Source: Thamnidium elegans (Eukaryota > Mucoromycota > Mucoromycetes > Mucorales > Mucoraceae). Taken from it: DNA of 64,000 nt. The stretch lies in NCBI GenBank assembly GCA_025201345.1, contig JAIXMG010000003.1, positions 62,001 to 126,000 of the forward strand, written 5' to 3'. Each line of letters opens with the position of its first letter. Within the stretch, counting starts at the first letter, position 1. The position numbers and the translations under genes were made by a program. This document shows positions 33,633 to 46,530 of this stretch, piece after piece. The notes below the pieces were generated by a model. That model searched no databases and was not told the DNA's origin. It saw nothing but the letters and a program-made list of their open reading frames with translations.

Positions 33633-34918
33633 ATGTCACTATCTGAAAATGATGGAGACAATGTCTTTATTAGACGCTTTCAACAGCAAACAAAACCAAA
33701 ACCTCAACCAGTACCTAAGCGTACAAACACTAGTATACCAGAGACACCAGAAGAATTTTCTCCTGCTGTATCTTGGCCGATTTTATTAGCCGTAATTCCC
33801 ACACTGGGTGCATTTGTTGCAGGAAGTGCCGAAATATGGAGTGATTTTATCATGCTAGTATTAATCTTATACTATGTATACAAATGGATGACTGGTAAAA
33901 AAAAAAAATGCCACATAAACACACACACACACATCAAAAAAAAAAAAAAAAAAAAACTAATTACATATATATATATAAAAAAAAAGCTCCTTGGGCATAC
34001 TATGAAAGTGCTCGTAGTCGAAGAATTATTCATCAACACTCTTCATCCGAAAAAACGAAAGCAGGTCTTTCAAACACTCGAGAAGATGAAGCCTACACTA
34101 ATCGTATGCAATCAGAACACCAAAAGCGAAAGTTGATTACAGCAGAGCTTCGTCGTCATGAATTAGCTGGACTGGTTTGGGTCATTTTTTCTCCAATAAT
34201 TGCAGGTTACACATTGCAATACAGTAGATTATTACTTAGTAATGTTGATCGATATATTAGTGCATTTAATGTTACTGTATTTACCTTGGCCGCTTCCATA
34301 AAGCCTTTATCTCATGTCATTGTGCTTTTACAAGAACGTACTTTATTCCTTCAATCTGAAGCTCTTGTTACAGAGACCCAAGTTCAATTATTACAATCAA
34401 GACTAGACCTTGTCGAAAAAGAATTGTTTGGCCTTCGTAAAGCCTATGCCACCAAGAAAGATTTAGGTCAAATGACTGAAGAAATCAACCCTACTTTACA
34501 TCAATTAGCAAAGACTTTGAAGCGATTTGAGAAACGTGATATGACATTGAGAAGTTGGACTGAAGAACAGTTTACTGCTATTGATTTAAAGGTACGAGAA
34601 TTTGATCAGTATATTTGCTATCGTATCGAACAAGATCAACGTCAACAAGCGCATGGTATGGTTGTAAGTTTAATATTATTACCATTAAATATTTCACTTT
34701 GGGCCGCCAAAAGAATCACTTTATTGTTACCTGTTCATCATAACGGTGCTAATTTATTAGCTTCTGCTCCTCCGCCTGAAAGACCCGTAAGGATAAATAA
34801 ACCATTAACGCCACCTAAACCTGTTTCTTCTTCTCGGAATCAAATGACATCCATTATGCCCGATCCGAACGAGTCTAGTTACTCAACTGAAGGAAGTATT
34901 GCTGCCTTTGGACGTTGA
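33633..34918 (+). CDS. Multi-pass membrane protein with coiled coil, function unknown
   Basis: Two exons, 33633-33894 and 33987-34918, encode 397 residues. Hydrophobic segments are seen at about residues 47-65 (PILLAVIPTLGAFVAGSA), 68-85 (FIMLVLILYYVY), 140-160 (LVWVIFSPIIAGYTLQ) and 305-325 (MVVSLILLPLNISLWAA). A long amphipathic, coiled-coil-like stretch (about 190-290) lies between the third and fourth. The C-terminal 60 residues are Pro/Ser-rich and look disordered. I do not recognise the family; the layout resembles conserved fungal membrane proteins of unknown role. The intron starts with a long A run and contains a CA repeat and a TA repeat. Confidence 0.75.
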
Positions 34919-35060
34919 ACACAAGCTTGATTACTATTATTACTCTTAGACTCTCTTTTTTTATATATTATTTTCATATGAAAATCAGCATATCCTTTTT
35001 TTTTAAAAAAATTAACTGTATATGTAATACTTACCCCTACCATTTTTTTTATCCCAAAAA

Positions 35061-35113
<53 letters not shown>

Positions 35114-35897
35114 TCAATTCATCATTTTATTCCGTACAAGCAATATTCAACACACACACACACACACACACCCCTTCTTATTAATACTCTCCCTTTCTTC
35201 TATGTATAATCCATCCTATTTTAATAAATATCCTTATTATCCTCGATAAATTAATTTTTTTGTATTCTTACGGTATTTTCGTTAAAACGTGCTACGAATT
35301 TACCTTCTGATATGACATAATAAAATGCCTCGCCTTAACTACTAATTTTTATAATTGACATATCGATCAAACCTATCACCAATTTTAAAATCGCTTAAAC
35401 CTTAACTTTGTTTCCATAAAGCAGCTTTTGTTCGAAAAGGGAAAGGATAAAACTCTTTTAAACCTAACTGGCTTTTTGTATAATGAGTTGACATTTTCTT
35501 TGTATATAAACTATAGCACATGTACATTGGAAGTTTATTCTCAAAGAAGATAATCATTATCAAACGTATTTTTATTAGTAGTTGAATACAGTAAAAAAAA
35601 ATCGTTTCTATTATCTCTTAAAAGGCAACACGTTTAAATCAATTAATATTTCAAGATTAACACTTTAAACAAAAACTTGTATACGGTATGGTAAAACAGT
35701 AGTAATCCAGGTACGCTCTATTTTTATAGAGGTAGGAACCTACACAATCTACAGGCTAAGCCACACACACTCCAAACGCACCTTTCAACTTACTTTGATT
35801 GGTCAGTCAGTTTCTCGAAATTTTTAAAGCTTAGAATATTTTTTTTTGATATTTTTTTTTTTTTGTCTTTAAAAAAAACCCCACTCTTTTTATAACA
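34919..35897. other. Intergenic with CA microsatellites, upstream of SSZ1
   Basis: About 980 bp. The first part has (CA)22 at 35067-35110 and (CA)10 at 35151-35171. The rest is A+T-rich without a gene. The SSZ1 promoter should lie just upstream of 35898, where a T-rich tract and CTTTTTATAAC occur. Confidence 0.5.
35067..35171. repeat. Two CA dinucleotide microsatellites
   Basis: (CA)22 at 35067-35110 and (CA)10 at 35151-35171, separated by 40 bp of unique sequence. Confidence 0.85.
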
Positions 35898-37801
35898 ATG
35901 AGCGAATCTAACACTATTATCGGTATTAACTTTGGTACTGCCTATACTTCCATCGCCTACCTTAACAAGGTAAATTTCTGAAAAAAAAAAAGAATGAAAA
36001 AAAGAATAACCAAAATATTAAATTTTTTTTTTTTTGATTCAGGAGGGTCGCGCTGATTGTCTTGCTAACGAAGAAGGTGATAGACAAATTGCTACTGCTC
36101 TTGCTTTCCATGGTGATGAAGAGGTAAAATAACAAAGCAATAGAATTTCTACAGCAAACATTAGTTTTCTAAGACAACGCATAATAATAAAAAAAAAAAT
36201 AGGTTATTGGTTCTCAAGCCAAGTCTGAAATTCCTCGTCACCCTCACCAAACCGTTGCCAACTTCCGTTCCAATCTCGGTAAGAGGTAAGATTATCAATT
36301 CTTTTTTTCTTTTTAGAGAGAAATACAAAGAGAGCGAATACAAAGAAAGAAAAGCCCATCTTATTTTATGCAAATCAACTCATTTATAAAAAAAAATTGT
36401 CAATGTAGCACTACTGAAGCTGAACTTTTACCTGGTTCCGCTGCTGCTGTTGTTGATAAGAGTGGTGCTGCTGCTTACGAGATCGAGTTACCTTCCGGTA
36501 AGGTCCTCCTTACTGCCCAAGAAGTTTCTGCCAAGTACTTGCGTCACATCCGTGAATCTGCCGAAGATTTCTTAGGTTCCAAGATCGGTGGTGCTGTCAT
36601 GGCTGTCCCCTCTTATTTTAGCGAGAAGCAATGTGCCGAGTTAACCTCTGCTGCTGAAGCTGCTGGTATCAAGGTCATCCAACTCGTTCACGAGTCCTCT
36701 GCTGCTGCCCTTGCCTACGGTATTGGTCAAGACTCCTCCAGCAAGGATCCTCAAGACAAGACTGTTGTTGTCTGTGATTTAGGTGCTCATTCCTTCGACG
36801 TCACAGTCTTGGCTGTCCGTTCCGGTATGTACACTGTCTTAGCCACTGCTCACAACACCAAGGTCGGTGGTTCCTCTTTCGACGATCTCTTGATCAAGCA
36901 CTTCTCTGCTGAATTCCAAAAGAAGATCAAGATCGATATCTCTGCCAACAAGAAGGCTTTAGCCAAGCTCCGTAATGCTGTTGAAGTCACCAAGAAGATG
37001 TTGTCCAGCGCCAACGCTGCTCCTTGTTTCGTCGAGTCCTTAGCCGATGGTTATGATCTCCACAGTAACATCAACCGTTTGCGTTTCGAGCTCTTGTCCA
37101 AGAACGTCTTTGCTCAACTCCAATCTACCATTCTTGAAGTCTTGGAAAAGTCTCAATTGGATGCTTCTGAAATCGATGAGGTTCTTCTTGTCGGTGGCTC
37201 TGCTCGTATCCCCAAGTTCTCCATGAAGATCCGTGAAGTCTTTGGTGATAACACCAAGGTCTTGTCTGACCTTGAGTCTGACGAGGTCGTTGCTCGTGGT
37301 TGTGCTATCCAAGGTTCTTTGATCAGCTCTTTCGAGAAGGAAGATATTGAGGCTGCTATCCACCCCGTTGTCACTTTAGCTCCCAACACTTCCAAGGCCA
37401 TCGGTGTCATCAACGCCAAGGGTGAGTTCGTCACTGTCATCCCTCGCGGTACTGCTCTCCCCACTCGTCGTGTCTTTGAGTTCTCCAACTCTGAAGCTAA
37501 CCAAGCTCAAGCTTACCTTGCTTTGTTCGAAGGTGAACATATCATTGAAAAGACCGAGGTCAAGCGTGAGCTCGAAGAAGGTGAGGAAGCCTATGAGGAC
37601 GAACAACCTGAGGTCGTTACCAAGGTCTATCAAAAGCCTGCTGCCAAGTTAATTGAAGCTTCTCTTGCTCTTGAAAAGGCTATTAAGCCCAAGGAGTCCA
37701 AGATCGAGGTCCAAATCACTGTTGATGCTCAAGCTAACTTGACTTTGGTCTTGCGTGAAAAGAACGGTTCCAAGGTTGTTAAGGCTGTTGCCAAGAAATA
37801 A
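35898..37801 (+). CDS. SSZ1: Ssz1, atypical Hsp70 of the ribosome-associated complex
   Basis: Four exons, 35898-35969, 36043-36123, 36203-36285 and 36409-37801, encode 542 residues, matching the family's length of about 540, shorter than canonical Hsp70. The ATPase fold shows INFGTAYTSIAYL instead of the canonical IDLGTTYS, VVCDLGAHSFDVTVL instead of DLGGGTFD, and VLLVGGSARIPK. Loss of the catalytic Gly/Asp residues fits Ssz1, which binds but does not need to hydrolyse ATP. With the J-protein Zuo1 it forms RAC at the ribosome exit tunnel and stimulates Ssb-type Hsp70 on nascent chains. The last exon uses mostly C-ending codons (GTC, ATC, AAG, CTC), unlike its neighbours, which indicates high expression. 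Confidence 0.93.
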
Positions 37802-38042
37802 ATTAATCTAAATCCCCCCCTCTTTTTCTCTCCATGTATAAACTACCCCTAAAAAAAAACAAGGACTTTTTTTTCTCCTTTTTTTTTGTTTTAAAATAAA
37901 ATAGATCAACCACTTCTTTTTTCTTTTTTTTCGTAAATCATGCACAACTTCTTTTTTGCCCTGTGGCTTATATACGAAATGCAGTCTGGGCTTTTAAAAG
38001 AAAAAAAAAGTCAGTTACTCAAAAAAAAAACCTTTTTACATC

Positions 38043-38491
38043 ATGTTGTTTTGTCCTCACTGTGCCAATTTATTACTGATTGAAAACGAAGGCGGACAAG
38101 CATTCTTTTGTCAATCCTGTCCTTATGTCTACAGTATTCAATCTCGCGTAAGTATTATTTTTTTTCGGCTAAAATGGAAATCACCAAAAAACTAACTTTT
38201 TTTCTGTTAAAGCATACATCTCGTAAAGAGTTAAAGAGAAAGGAAGTGGACGATGTATTAGGTGGAGCAGATGCTTGGAAGAATGTTGATTCAACAGAAG
38301 GTAAATACAGAGTTTTTAAAAGAGGGGTTTGACAGAAATCTGACAGCATATTTTATGTAGTTACTTGTCCCAAGTGTGAAAATGAAAAGGCATATTTTAT
38401 GATGATTCAAATTCGTTCTGCAGATGAACCTTCTTCTATTTTCTACAAGTGTTGCAAAGAAGATTGTCAACATCAATGGCGTGAAGGATAA
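38043..38491 (+). CDS. RPC11: RNA polymerase III subunit Rpc11 (POLR3K)
   Basis: Three exons, 38043-38147, 38213-38300 and 38361-38491, encode 107 residues, the usual size. The N-terminal zinc ribbon is CPHC...CQSC, followed by the diagnostic KRKEVDDVLGG and AWKNVDSTE. The C-terminal TFIIS-like ribbon is CPKC...YKCCKEDC with the acidic hairpin RSADEP, whose Asp and Glu support RNA cleavage by the polymerase. Rpc11 is needed for 3'-end cleavage, termination and reinitiation on tRNA and 5S genes. It lies 241 bp downstream of SSZ1 on the same strand. Confidence 0.95.
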
Positions 38492-38774
38492 AAAAAAAAG
38501 ATATCATCCTTTATATATCATCAACCCAAACTATTTGTACATTATTTACTCGATATCATCACCCACAAACACTAAAAAAAAAAGCGGATTAAAATAATAT
38601 AAACATTTCTAGCAAACAACAACAAAAAAAAGAGACTTTTTTTTATAATTATGGAAAGTAAAATAGATATATATTGATTTTTTTTAAAAAAAAGGGGAAA
38701 ATTGTGTGTGAGTGTGTGTGAGGGAAAAATTACGAGATATAGGGTTATAAAGGGAAGAAAAAAAAAAGGTTTGA

Positions 38775-40973
38775 TTAGTATGCTCTAGTTGGTGCAAATC
38801 CATTGACAGAAGTTTTTTGGTGTTGTTGATTCAATGCTTCTCTCATCATACCCAGCTGAATTTCACAATCCTCTACATGAATCTTAGCCTCACTGAGCGC
38901 ATCTTCTCTTTCATTCAAGATAGTACGAAGTCTAGCGATATCATCCATGCTCTCCGCCAACTTTTGCTTAAGACTAGCAATATCATTACGGGCCTTTAAA
39001 TTAGCAGCCTCTAACTGTGACGCCTTCAACTGAGCCTCTGTGACCTCTTGGCTCTTGATGATGGGTTGCTCCATCAAGGCCTCGCTCAACTGATGCGTTA
39101 AATCCGCAATCTTGACAGCATTATCACGTACCTGTAACTCTGCCTTGGTAGCGCGGTTATAAACCACTTGTAATTCCTCCAAAGCACGTTGATGCGCTTG
39201 CTGTGCTTCTTCGGCACGTTCTTGCGCTTCCTTTGCACGTTCTTCCGTAGCAACACGAGCCGTTTGATCATGTTGTGATCTCTTTTGTAACTGCTGCAAC
39301 ATCTTGCTGTTGCTCTCGTTTTCAATTAACGCAGCTGCTAACCTCTTTTCAAGGTCGTCACAACGAGATACCTCAATATGCTTTAAATCGTCTTGTCGGT
39401 ATGACTTAAGTGCCAAGTATTTGCTCTTAAAATAGGCGGCTTCTTGAAGCGCGGCTGTACGCATACGATCCGCTTGTGCTACCTTTTCAGACATAGGTTG
39501 TGCTTGCTGCAAGATACTGGCCCGAACTCGTCGTAATTCCGATTTGACAGATACTAACTGTTCAAATAACTTCACCTTATCATCTTCTAAATGATCAATG
39601 TCCATCAGCAGAGCTTCATCCGCGTCGGGTCCGTCGTCAAAGCTCTCGCATTTGCTAGTTCTTTGTTTACGCGCAAGTGAGACTTCGGTACGCCACCAGT
39701 TTTCCTTCTTTTTCATTTCGCTGATAATAACATCGCGTTCCTTGATTTCACGTAAAAGGGATTGGCGTTCTTCAGAGGCAGCAGCCGTGGCAGCAGTAGT
39801 AGCAGCAGCAGTAGCAGCACTGACGGCAGCAGCGGTAGTAGCCGCATTATGGTCTTGTTTAGGTCGGTTGACAGGAGAAGGAGAAGAATGAATTTGACGA
39901 CTAGGAGAACGTTCAGGAACATGAGAGCGTTCGGGAGCATGGTCTTGATACTGTTGTTGTTGAGCTAACAATTGGGCTTGTTCATGAGCCAACTGTTGTT
40001 CATAAACCAGCTGTTGTTGGTGTTGAGCTAATTGCTGTTGTTGAGCCTGTTCATGAACCAACTGTTGTTGCTGCAACTGAGGAGAACTTTCGGTAGGCAA
40101 CAAGGGTTGAGGAGAATGTTGAGGGTTACGAACAACCATATGAGACTTGGGACGTAACTGTTCATCCAGTTCTCTATTTAAGTTGGCAGCAGCCGCAGTG
40201 CTTCTTTGTTGTGGGCTGCCACCGCCTAATCCGACACCCTCGCGAGGAGGACGAGGTGGAGGAGCAACGGGCGAGGAGCGATTGGCAATAGGTTGTGCAG
40301 GAGACACCATCCTTTGTGGTTCAACAAAATCTTCTTCCGTGGCAGATAAGATACTGGTAGCCATAGGGCTGCCTAATAACGAACCGCCGTGTGTAGGGCT
40401 GCCGTACATTAAAGCACTGTTTTCCATATTGGGTGAAGCAGGTGTCTGGTATTGACGACGGATATCGGCAGCAATATCTGATTCGGGTTGAGGAAGAGGT
40501 GAAGTAGCACGAGGACGACGAAGAGCGGCTTCTGGTACCGTAGACATGTGTCTTGGAGGCCTAGCAGGTGGCTATATAAACGATATTAATAAAATAAGTA
40601 ATAAGTGTAATATAATGTATATATTTTTACCTGAGCCGAAGATTGACTTTGAGTTTCTGGATAATATGATCTGTGACGAGGAGAAGTCAAACTACTAGGA
40701 CTATTACTACTACTGGTAGGAGAAGGTTGAACATTATTCTCAATATAGTTAACAGATGTATCAATTTCTTTTTGTAAACTGTTGCCGCTCTTGCTGCTGC
40801 CGGTACGTTGAGGAATAGATGTCGATTGGCTTGGTCTCGGTTGTTGTTGTTGTTGTTGTTGTTGTCTTTGGTCAGGGAAAGGCTTCTGTTGTATGTTTTG
40901 TTGGTATTGTTGCTGAGGCACCTGTCCTCCTTGCATCTGTTGTTGGTATTGTTGCTGTTGTTGCTGTTGTTGC

Positions 40974-41052
<79 letters not shown>

Positions 41053-42697
41053 GGTAGTATTGTTGAGGTTGACCGTTCATTTCCTCAATAGAGGAAGTAT
41101 CGTATTGTTGTTGGTGAACTGGGGGCTCCGCAGGCTGTTGTTGATGTTGTGAGATTTGTTGTTGTTGCTGTTGTTGTGGAACTTGTTGTTGTTGATGTTG
41201 TGGAACTTGTTGTTGTTGCTGTGGAACTTGTTGTTGTTGCTGTGGAACTTGTTGTGGAGGTGGAATATCTGCGGGGTATTTAATTTTTGTGCTATCCAAA
41301 ATAAAGATAAATGAAGAATCATCTAATCTAGCAGTTTCATTATCACCACCAAGAACATATAACTTGTCGCGTACAGCCGTCATGGTAAGGCCGTGACGAG
41401 GAGAAGGTGATGGACCCATATTTTGGAATCTAAACCAACGTCGATCTTTATAAAATAAAACAATTTAAAAATGTGTATTTTTCATTAAGACACATGCAAA
41501 AAAAAAAACTTACGTCTGATTTTATAAGCGCATAAATCATTCAATTCAACTCCATTTTCACCTTTACCGCCAATGATATAAATAACATCATCTACCATAG
41601 CCGAAGCACAGCTTTCGCGAGCAGCAGGGTTAAACCCTTCTGCTTCAATTCTTGTCCATAATCCAGTATGTAAATCAAAAGACCAAATATCATCGAATAA
41701 ACGTTGACCATCAGTACCTCCAAAACTATATAAAAAAACGGTTAGACATCATTTAAGTTCGTGTAACGCGGCCACGAGGTGACTCCTAAAAAAGATTACT
41801 TGTTCGATTTTCAACTTACATGAAAAGTTTGTTCTCAAAGAATTGAGAGATATGACCTGATCTAGCTTCAGGACATTCGTTATTATAGCCTAATTGTTCC
41901 CACCTAGGTGTTGTACTGACTGAAATAATAATAAAGTTGTCAAAAAAACATATAAGTTTTAATATATATATATATATATTTACATGTACTGGAGTTAAAT
42001 ATAAATAAGTCGTTGAAATAATTTCCCTCATTTTGACCACCCCATATATACATGACTCCTTCATGTGCAACTGCAGAGTGACCAGATCGTTCTGTAGGTT
42101 GAACACCTTCCATCTGTATGCGAGTCCATTGTTTAGAATCTAATATATAATACCTTGATTTAGTAAATATATATATATATACATATTACACAATGGGATT
42201 AACTTACGTAAGTTTAAAAGGTAAAATCCTGGATCGTAATTCTCGTCGTGCGCAAGTGGTTTACCTCCAAAAACTACTCAAAAATTAAAATAAAAAAGAT
42301 TAATTGAGATCGATAATTATAAAAAAAAAAAGATTAGTGTGATACGTACGTAAAACATGACCATTCATAGCAACAATGACAGGAGATATTCTGGGACTAG
42401 GTATATCACCAGAAGTATTAACGCTGTTTGCTGAGAGATTATCTAAAAAATAAAATTAATACAATTTCTCCCAATTGATTCGCATATTTGTATATATTTA
42501 CTGGCATCAATATAAAAGAGTTCCTTTTTGGTTGAAGTTCTATGAGTACCACCATAAATAATAAAGGCATCGGGTGAGACAGCAGTAGCAGCGTGTCCAG
42601 CTCTTGGAAGGGCACTGTTACTACCACCTAATTTTTTTTGAGACCATGGATAAAGAGTCTTATCATTGTTCTTTGATAGTTTAGAGAACAACGACAT
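38775..42697 (-). CDS. Kelch-repeat cell-polarity protein of the Tea1/Kel1 type
   Basis: Eight exons, 42697-42502, 42442-42350, 42273-42208, 42139-41984, 41919-41820, 41725-41514, 41445-40631 and 40571-38775, encode 1144 residues. Six kelch blades lie in residues 1-330, with signatures such as LFGGK, YIWGGQN, IFGGTDG, YIIGGKG and YVLGGDN. Then comes a Gln-rich linker with 35 consecutive Gln (about residues 405-440), a Pro/Ser-rich region, an Ala run, and a long coiled coil (about 810-1130). Kelch plus C-terminal coiled coil at this length is the layout of Tea1 and Kel1/2, which mark growing cell ends in fungi. The choice between Tea1 and Kel1 cannot be made by eye. The exon 2 donor has two overlapping options (42350 chosen; it keeps the frame and the LFGG motif). 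Confidence 0.88.
40949..41053 (-). repeat. Polyglutamine-coding tract of 35 codons
   Basis: Thirty-five consecutive Gln codons inside the kelch protein, mostly CAA with some CAG near one end, flanked by Tyr codons. Shorter Gln runs surround it. The nearly pure CAA part is prone to length change. Confidence 0.9.
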
Positions 42698-42803
42698 TTT
42701 CCGTATAATATTTCTTTTTTTCGAGATGATGAAGAAGCGTTATTTGCCTAGCAAATGTGTTGAATTACTAAGAAGTATTGGAGATGATAAAAGGAATGTG
42801 TGC

Positions 42804-42844
<41 letters not shown>

Positions 42845-43021
42845 AATGTAAAAAAAATAAATAAAAGGAACCCTAAAAATAATAATAATAATTGAGAGGG
42901 AAAAAAAGAAAAAAAAAAAAAAAAAACTTATTTATTACATTGTTTAATTAAGAAAAAAAAAATATTTCGGTATCATGGTAACATCGTACAAGAAATATAT
43001 AATTAAAGCGTAATTGAAATC

Positions 43022-43052
<31 letters not shown>

Positions 43053-45091
43053 CTTATATAAAAATACCTTTTTATTCGTTCTTTTTTTTTAAAAAATGAC
43101 TATTTTTGATTCTTGTTGCGCACAAAAAAGATATCGATTTACATCGATTTTACAGCAGTAAAAGAAAAAATCTGTCAGTTACCAGCGATCGCTTTACTTT
43201 TATAAAAGCTTAAATCAACTGAATAAATACAGTCGTCACATTAATAAATAATGTTCCTGTAACTATCCAATAATTTTTTTTTCGAAAAGAAAAAAGGTGT
43301 AGAATTACTAAATACTTAGAATGTCTTGATTTCAGTTGAACATAATTCTTTAAGGGCAGGACAGCTTGACTTTCATTAAAAATGGCGGTTCTCCAATTCT
43401 CAAATGACTGATTTTCAAATAGTTTCATTGCAGCTTCTTTTGTTCTAAAGCACATTTTTGCAATTTGTGCTATTTCTATTTATTGCCCAGAAACCTACAA
43501 AAGAAATAAACGCAATGTGTACTACGAGAAATAACGAGACTCTCTCTGAATAAAAAATGGTTTACAAATCAACTTTTTTTATTTTCTTGTCTGATTAACA
43601 GAAATAGCGTTCAACTCTATTTAAGTACCAAATTGCGTCGACTTCGAAAAAAAAAAACATTGTAGCTGAGTTACATTTTTTTTTTTTTTTTTTTGACAGG
43701 TGTATCAGATTTGCTGGGTCGGTTCCATATTTTGCATATATGCTTCCAATTCTCGGTACCGAATCAGTAACCTTGGAAGTAATGCAGTACCGTATCAGCT
43801 AGAGTTTTTAATCTGATAGTATATCCTTGTTAGCTTATATATATAAATATTAGTATAAAAGAATTCTCTTAAAAGTATATAATAGTCAGGAAGCAGGTTT
43901 TCCATTAACTAATCGGGTTAAATCGTTACAAAATATTGAAAATAACTTTTTAGTATTGCATTATTATTACCGTTTAGTTTTATTTTTGAATTGTGCACAT
44001 TGTATGTTATATAACACGCACATAAATATTACCTAGGTTCTTCCATACACTTTATTTTTCTTAAAAAAAATTAGTTAAATATCGTATTCAATTTAATTCG
44101 ATTTTGTCAAAATTCGTTCATACATGTTTTAATAAGGTGTAAAGTAGTTAAATCAGCGATAAGGACCTAGTAAAAAAGATTTACTATGTTAGGTCGTGTG
44201 TACATCTAGAGCGTAGAAACTATGAATCAAAAAAAGTATTTTACTTCGAATTTTGTAAGAAACTGAATGTGCTCATTGACAGCTGATAAACATTAAATAA
44301 TTAAATTTATTGCTGTAGATCAACATGCTATAAATAAGTACTTAAACTCACGGCTCCTGCTAGCCGGATTAACCACAGGATTCAAAAAGGAAAGACTGGC
44401 CCTATTTGTATAGCGTAGAAGAATTAAATCAAAGATGGTGTATTTGTATCTAATATATTGTATCCATTGGGATAAAACTTATCCTGTTGCAGTAGCATAA
44501 TGGTAAAGAAAAGCTCTTTTTTTACTTATAAAAAAATAACCCTATTTCTTTTAAGGAAAGGTAAAGGATTAACTCGAATGTGAAAAATAAACACTAATTA
44601 TTTGATTTTCCTCGGCCAGTAGGATAGCCGTATATCGTTAGTTATAATGAACACTAAATTAACAATAAGCAATTAAATTAACCTCTGTATTAAAGTTTTA
44701 ACAGTAGGTAGTTAATTAAATCGGAACTACTTGTTCAACTGATATTATATTTTTTTTAAAAAAAGCATGGCTACACATTGTAATCCTAACACTTAGAAAC
44801 CATTTTTCTTTCGGACCACATGTATTACGTAATCACAAATATCAAGAATTATTATCGCTCAAAATAATAGAACGATTATGTTATATATAAATAGTTTATT
44901 CTCGCAGTTTGATAAGTTTTATTAAGGGTGAAGAATATCAAACGAAGGAACAATACACTTTTTTTTAAAGCTACACAAAAAAAACCGCAATGTGACTGGT
45001 AATCCTTCATTTTTTTTTTGGCAACCAACATTTCACTTTGGCATTTTTTTTCTTTTTTTTTTTTTTTTTTTTTGATAAAAACGATTAGATC
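42698..45091. other. 2.4-kb gene-free stretch
   Basis: It holds an A run at 42809-42842, an A run near 42908-42926 and a T run at 43024-43052. The best open frame, 43210-43455 on the minus strand, begins MCFRTKEAAMKLFENQSFEN. It resembles real protein over about 45 codons and then degrades; the family is not recognised. The rest is A+T-rich. Promoters of the kelch gene and LCP5 must lie at the two ends. It may be old decayed transposon sequence. Confidence 0.4.
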
Positions 45092-46402
45092 ATGGCCAAA
45101 GCAGCTACTTTAGAGAAGCCCATTGAAAATGGTGCTGAGACCACTGTTGATGGTACGTGATAAAAACATAAACTGGAAAAAAACACTGTACTAATTTCTT
45201 AAATATAGAAACTGTCGAGTTCACAAAACTTATTAAAGATCTTAAAGCAAAGATCATCGACATGAAAAACCAATTAAAACCACTCAAGCAAAAGTAAGAA
45301 ATACTTCAGTAAATAAAAGAAGAAAAAGCTTATATATTTCTAAAAATAGGATTGAAGAAAACCAAGTACAAACATCAAAGGGTGTTTCATTCCTTGAAGT
45401 TAAATATCAAGTTATGCTTCAATATATTCTTCAACTTGCATACTTTGTTCACCTTAAAATTTCAGGAAAGCAAGTAGAAAATAATCCAGTTGTTGATTCA
45501 CTTGTCGAACTTCGAGTTATTCTCGATAAGATGAAGCCTATTGAGAACAAACTTAAATATCAAATCGATAAATTGGTTAGAGCTGCTGTTGTCGATACAA
45601 CTCAAAAGAACGAACAAAAGGCTGCTGTCAGTACCTCTGAGGCTGTTGCTGCTGATCCTCTTGCATTCAAACCTAACCCAATGAATTTACTTAATAAGGA
45701 TAACGATGATGAAGAGGAAGAGGATGAAGATGATACCACAGACGCAGGCGTATATAGACCACCTAAGCTTGCACCAGTTAACTATGATGAGAATGCTGGT
45801 AGAAAGAGTGGAAAGAAGGAAAGAGATGAAGCTCGTATGAAGGAGAAGGCATCCAGATCTCGTTTAATGAAGGATCTTATGACTGAAATGTCTGAAAATC
45901 CCGAAGAACTCGATGTCTTTGGTGGTGTCAATGAAGGTACAGGTTATGGTGATAAAATTGATAGCATTATTGCCGAAAAGGATCGTTATGAAGAAGATAA
46001 CTATGTTCGTCTTGCTGTTACTCGTAAGGAAAAGCAAAGATTGAACTCTAATAAGAAGATGAGATTCGAGAGTGAATTCGACGTAAGTATATTTTTTTTT
46101 CTTGTTTTTCTGCGTAATATAGGATACTAATATACGATATATAGAACTTGAACGATTTCTCCAACTTGATTGGATTAGAAAATGTGGAAGAACAAGAAAA
46201 TGAACGTTATCGTAACGTTCTTAACCGTAAGAAACAAAAGAGCGAAATATACGAAGGTGGAAATAAACGTGGTAGAGAAGAGGATCAAGATAATGATGAT
46301 AACTTTAATGGATTATTTGAAGGTGAACGTGGCGGAAAGAATCAATTCACAACTGCAAGAAATAAGAAGAAGGGTCACAAATCAAAGAAAAGAAGATCAT
46401 AG
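45092..46402 (+). CDS. LCP5: Lcp5/neuroguidin, Sas10/Utp3-domain ribosome biogenesis protein
   Basis: Four exons, 45092-45152, 45209-45293, 45350-46082 and 46145-46402, encode 378 residues. The Sas10/Utp3/C1D domain (about residues 22-140) is clear: GVSFLEVKYQVMLQYILQL, VELRVILDKMKPIENKLKYQ, IDKLVRAA. An acidic stretch (about 180), the conserved VYRPPKLAPV block and a Lys/Arg-rich end (KKGHKSKKRRS) follow, as in neuroguidin. Lcp5 is part of the U3 snoRNP / small-subunit processome and acts in 18S rRNA maturation in the nucleolus. It converges on the AspRS gene with 128 bp between stop codons. Confidence 0.92.
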
Positions 46403-46530
46403 AGTCTTTTCTTTTTGTAATTAGATTTAATAAAAATAATAAAAAATGTCATTATCATATCATCACAAAAAAAAAAGAGAAATATACATGTATTTTTTAT
46501 TTTTTTTATTCTGTTAAAGTGAAATATTAT

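Noticed and set aside
40808..41152. Plus-strand frame of almost pure Leu or Val
   Set aside because: It is the antisense shadow of the polyglutamine tract of the kelch protein.
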